From Nitrospirales bacterium (lineage in GTDB: Bacteria > Nitrospirota > Nitrospiria > Nitrospirales > UBA8639): a DNA stretch of 6,959 nucleotides. The translations under genes and the position numbers were made by a program. The stretch is from NCBI GenBank assembly GCA_021604265.1, contig BQIY01000114.1, positions 1 to 6,959 on the forward strand, given 5' to 3'. Positions 6,268 through 6,959 of this stretch are shown piece by piece; the stretch's first letter is position 1, and every line of letters begins with the position of its first letter. The notes beneath the pieces are model-generated. The model was given only the letters and a program-made list of their open reading frames with translations, was not told the origin of the DNA and did no database searches.

Positions 6268-6315
6268 TTGACTCGACGGGCTCGTGCATTTCTCACATTC
6301 GCGGAGGAGGCTTCG

Positions 6316-6408
6316 ATGTCCAGTTTTCTTCCTCAAGTTTTTTCTATCTTAGCGAAATACTCAAGACGACGCATTTGCCTCCGTATATTATCCTTCAATT
6401 GGATGTAA
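6316..6408 (+). CDS. Possible leader peptide ORF upstream of pdhA
   Basis: ATG 6316 is preceded by GGAGGAGG (6303-6310) at five bases spacing, a much stronger SD than that of pdhA. It encodes 30 residues (beginning [19 protein letters not shown]) and ends with TAA at 6406-6408, eight bases before the pdhA ATG and in a different frame. The product is basic with a short hydrophobic start; I recognise no family. Its likely role, if translated, is to deliver ribosomes to pdhA, whose own start has only a distant weak GGA, or to act as a regulatory leader peptide. It may also be a chance ORF, and the true pdhA leader may simply be untranslated. Confidence 0.4.
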   Translation: MSSFLPQVFSILAKYSRRRICLRILSFNWM

Positions 6409-6416
6409 ATGAACCA

Positions 6417-6959
6417 ATGGATAAGGCCTCTCCTGTGAATGACCTATTGTCTCTCTACCGAGACATGCTCCTCATTCGCCGCTTCGAAGAGAAGTCTGCT
6501 GAAATGTATGCCTTAGCGAAAATAGCTGGTTTTTTACACCTCTACATTGGCCAGGAAGCTGTCGCGGTTGGATGTCTTGCAGCCACTCAGCCTCAGGATT
6601 ACATCATGACAGCCTATCGCGACCATGGACACTGCCTGGCTAGAGGCTCTGACCCAAAACAGGTGATGGCTGAACTATTCGGAAAAGCGACAGGCCTCTG
6701 TAAAGGCAAAGGCGGATCAATGCATCTGATCGATGTCGAACGGAATTTTATGGGCGGCTATGCCATCGTGGGAGGCCATCTTCCCTTAGCCGTCGGGTTG
6801 GCCTTTGCTGCGCAATACAGGAAAGAGGACCGGGTCGTGCTCTGCTTCTTCGGAGATGGCGCCATCCCGAGCGGCCAATCGCATGAAGCGTTTAACCTGG
6901 CCGCGCTTTGGAAGCTTCCTGTGATTTTCATCTGCGAGAACAATCGATATGGCATGGGC
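6417..6959 (+). CDS. pdhA: Pyruvate dehydrogenase E1 component, alpha subunit, 3' truncated
   Basis: The frame from ATG 6417 is open to the window end: 181 residues, about the first half of a protein usually 320-360 long. It is the thiamine-diphosphate-binding alpha subunit of the alpha2beta2 E1 type, which decarboxylates pyruvate and passes the acetyl group to the lipoyl arm of E2. Visible motifs are [20 protein letters not shown] (23-42), YIGQEA (43-48), YRDHGH (67-72), GKGGSMH (97-103) and the thiamine-diphosphate motif GDG (146-148) with NN (175-176) 26 residues later. The close relative acting on branched-chain 2-oxoacids or acetoin cannot be fully excluded from the N-terminal half, but GKGGSMH and the lipA nearby favour the pyruvate or acetoin type. 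A beta subunit gene would be expected just beyond the window. The SD is weak; the frame is open upstream too, but contains only TTG codons as other starts. Confidence 0.9.
   Translation, partial: MDKASPVNDLLSLYRDMLLIRRFEEKSAEMYALAKIAGFLHLYIGQEAVAVGCLAATQPQDYIMTAYRDHGHCLARGSDPKQVMAELFGKATGLCKGKGGSMHLIDVERNFMGGYAIVGGHLPLAVGLAFAAQYRKEDRVVLCFFGDGAIPSGQSHEAFNLAALWKLPVIFICENNRYGMG

Noticed and set aside
1..6959. CRISPR array, insertion sequence, rRNA or integrase
   Set aside because: No regularly spaced repeats, no transposase or recombinase motifs and no rRNA-like sequence were seen on either strand.

Overview
The window looks like a chromosomal stretch from a Gram-negative, lipoate-dependent aerobe, most plausibly of the Nitrospira (Nitrospirota) type. 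I infer this from the kind of genes present: lipoyl synthase close to pyruvate dehydrogenase E1 alpha, a ferredoxin/metallo-beta-lactamase (MBL) fusion, and an M48-type protein with a TerB-like tail. No marker gene in the window proves the taxonomy. Base composition is moderate, and visibly more AT-rich in the middle, from about 2300 to 5150.

Layout. 1-1211 (+): the 3' part of a long M48-family peptidase-like protein whose catalytic region lies before the window. 1390-2292 (+): lipA, lipoyl synthase, with all its cysteine motifs. 2338-2772 (+): a small DUF6584-like protein. 2868-3854 (-): a DUF2891 protein, convergent with the previous gene. 3855-4292: a gap of about 440 bases holding what looks like a broken or decayed short gene on the + strand. 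4293-4855 (-): a two-gene toxin-antitoxin operon (Phd/YefM antitoxin, then RelE/ParE toxin) with a clear palindrome on top of its probable promoter. 4856-5153: a gap with a possible 58-codon frame on the - strand. 5154-6017 (-): the ferredoxin-MBL protein, with a well-formed sigma70-type promoter and Shine-Dalgarno (SD) site that fix its start. 6018-6416: divergent regulatory region with a perfect palindrome, a long stem-loop and a 30-codon leader-like ORF that has the strongest SD site on this side. 6417-6959 (+): pdhA, cut off by the window end.

How it fits together. LipA makes the lipoyl cofactor by inserting sulfur into octanoyl groups on lipoyl domains; the pyruvate dehydrogenase complex whose E1 alpha begins at 6417 needs that cofactor on its E2 subunit, so the two conserved edges of the window are functionally linked. 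The segment between them (about 2300-6300) carries DUF genes, a toxin-antitoxin pair and gene debris, and reads as an accessory islet between housekeeping genes. I found no CRISPR array, tRNA, rRNA or transposase, and no convincing new multi-gene system. The most interesting signals are the small ORF with strong SD just before pdhA, the near-leaderless autoregulatory start of the antitoxin, and several short hidden or broken reading frames in the gaps.
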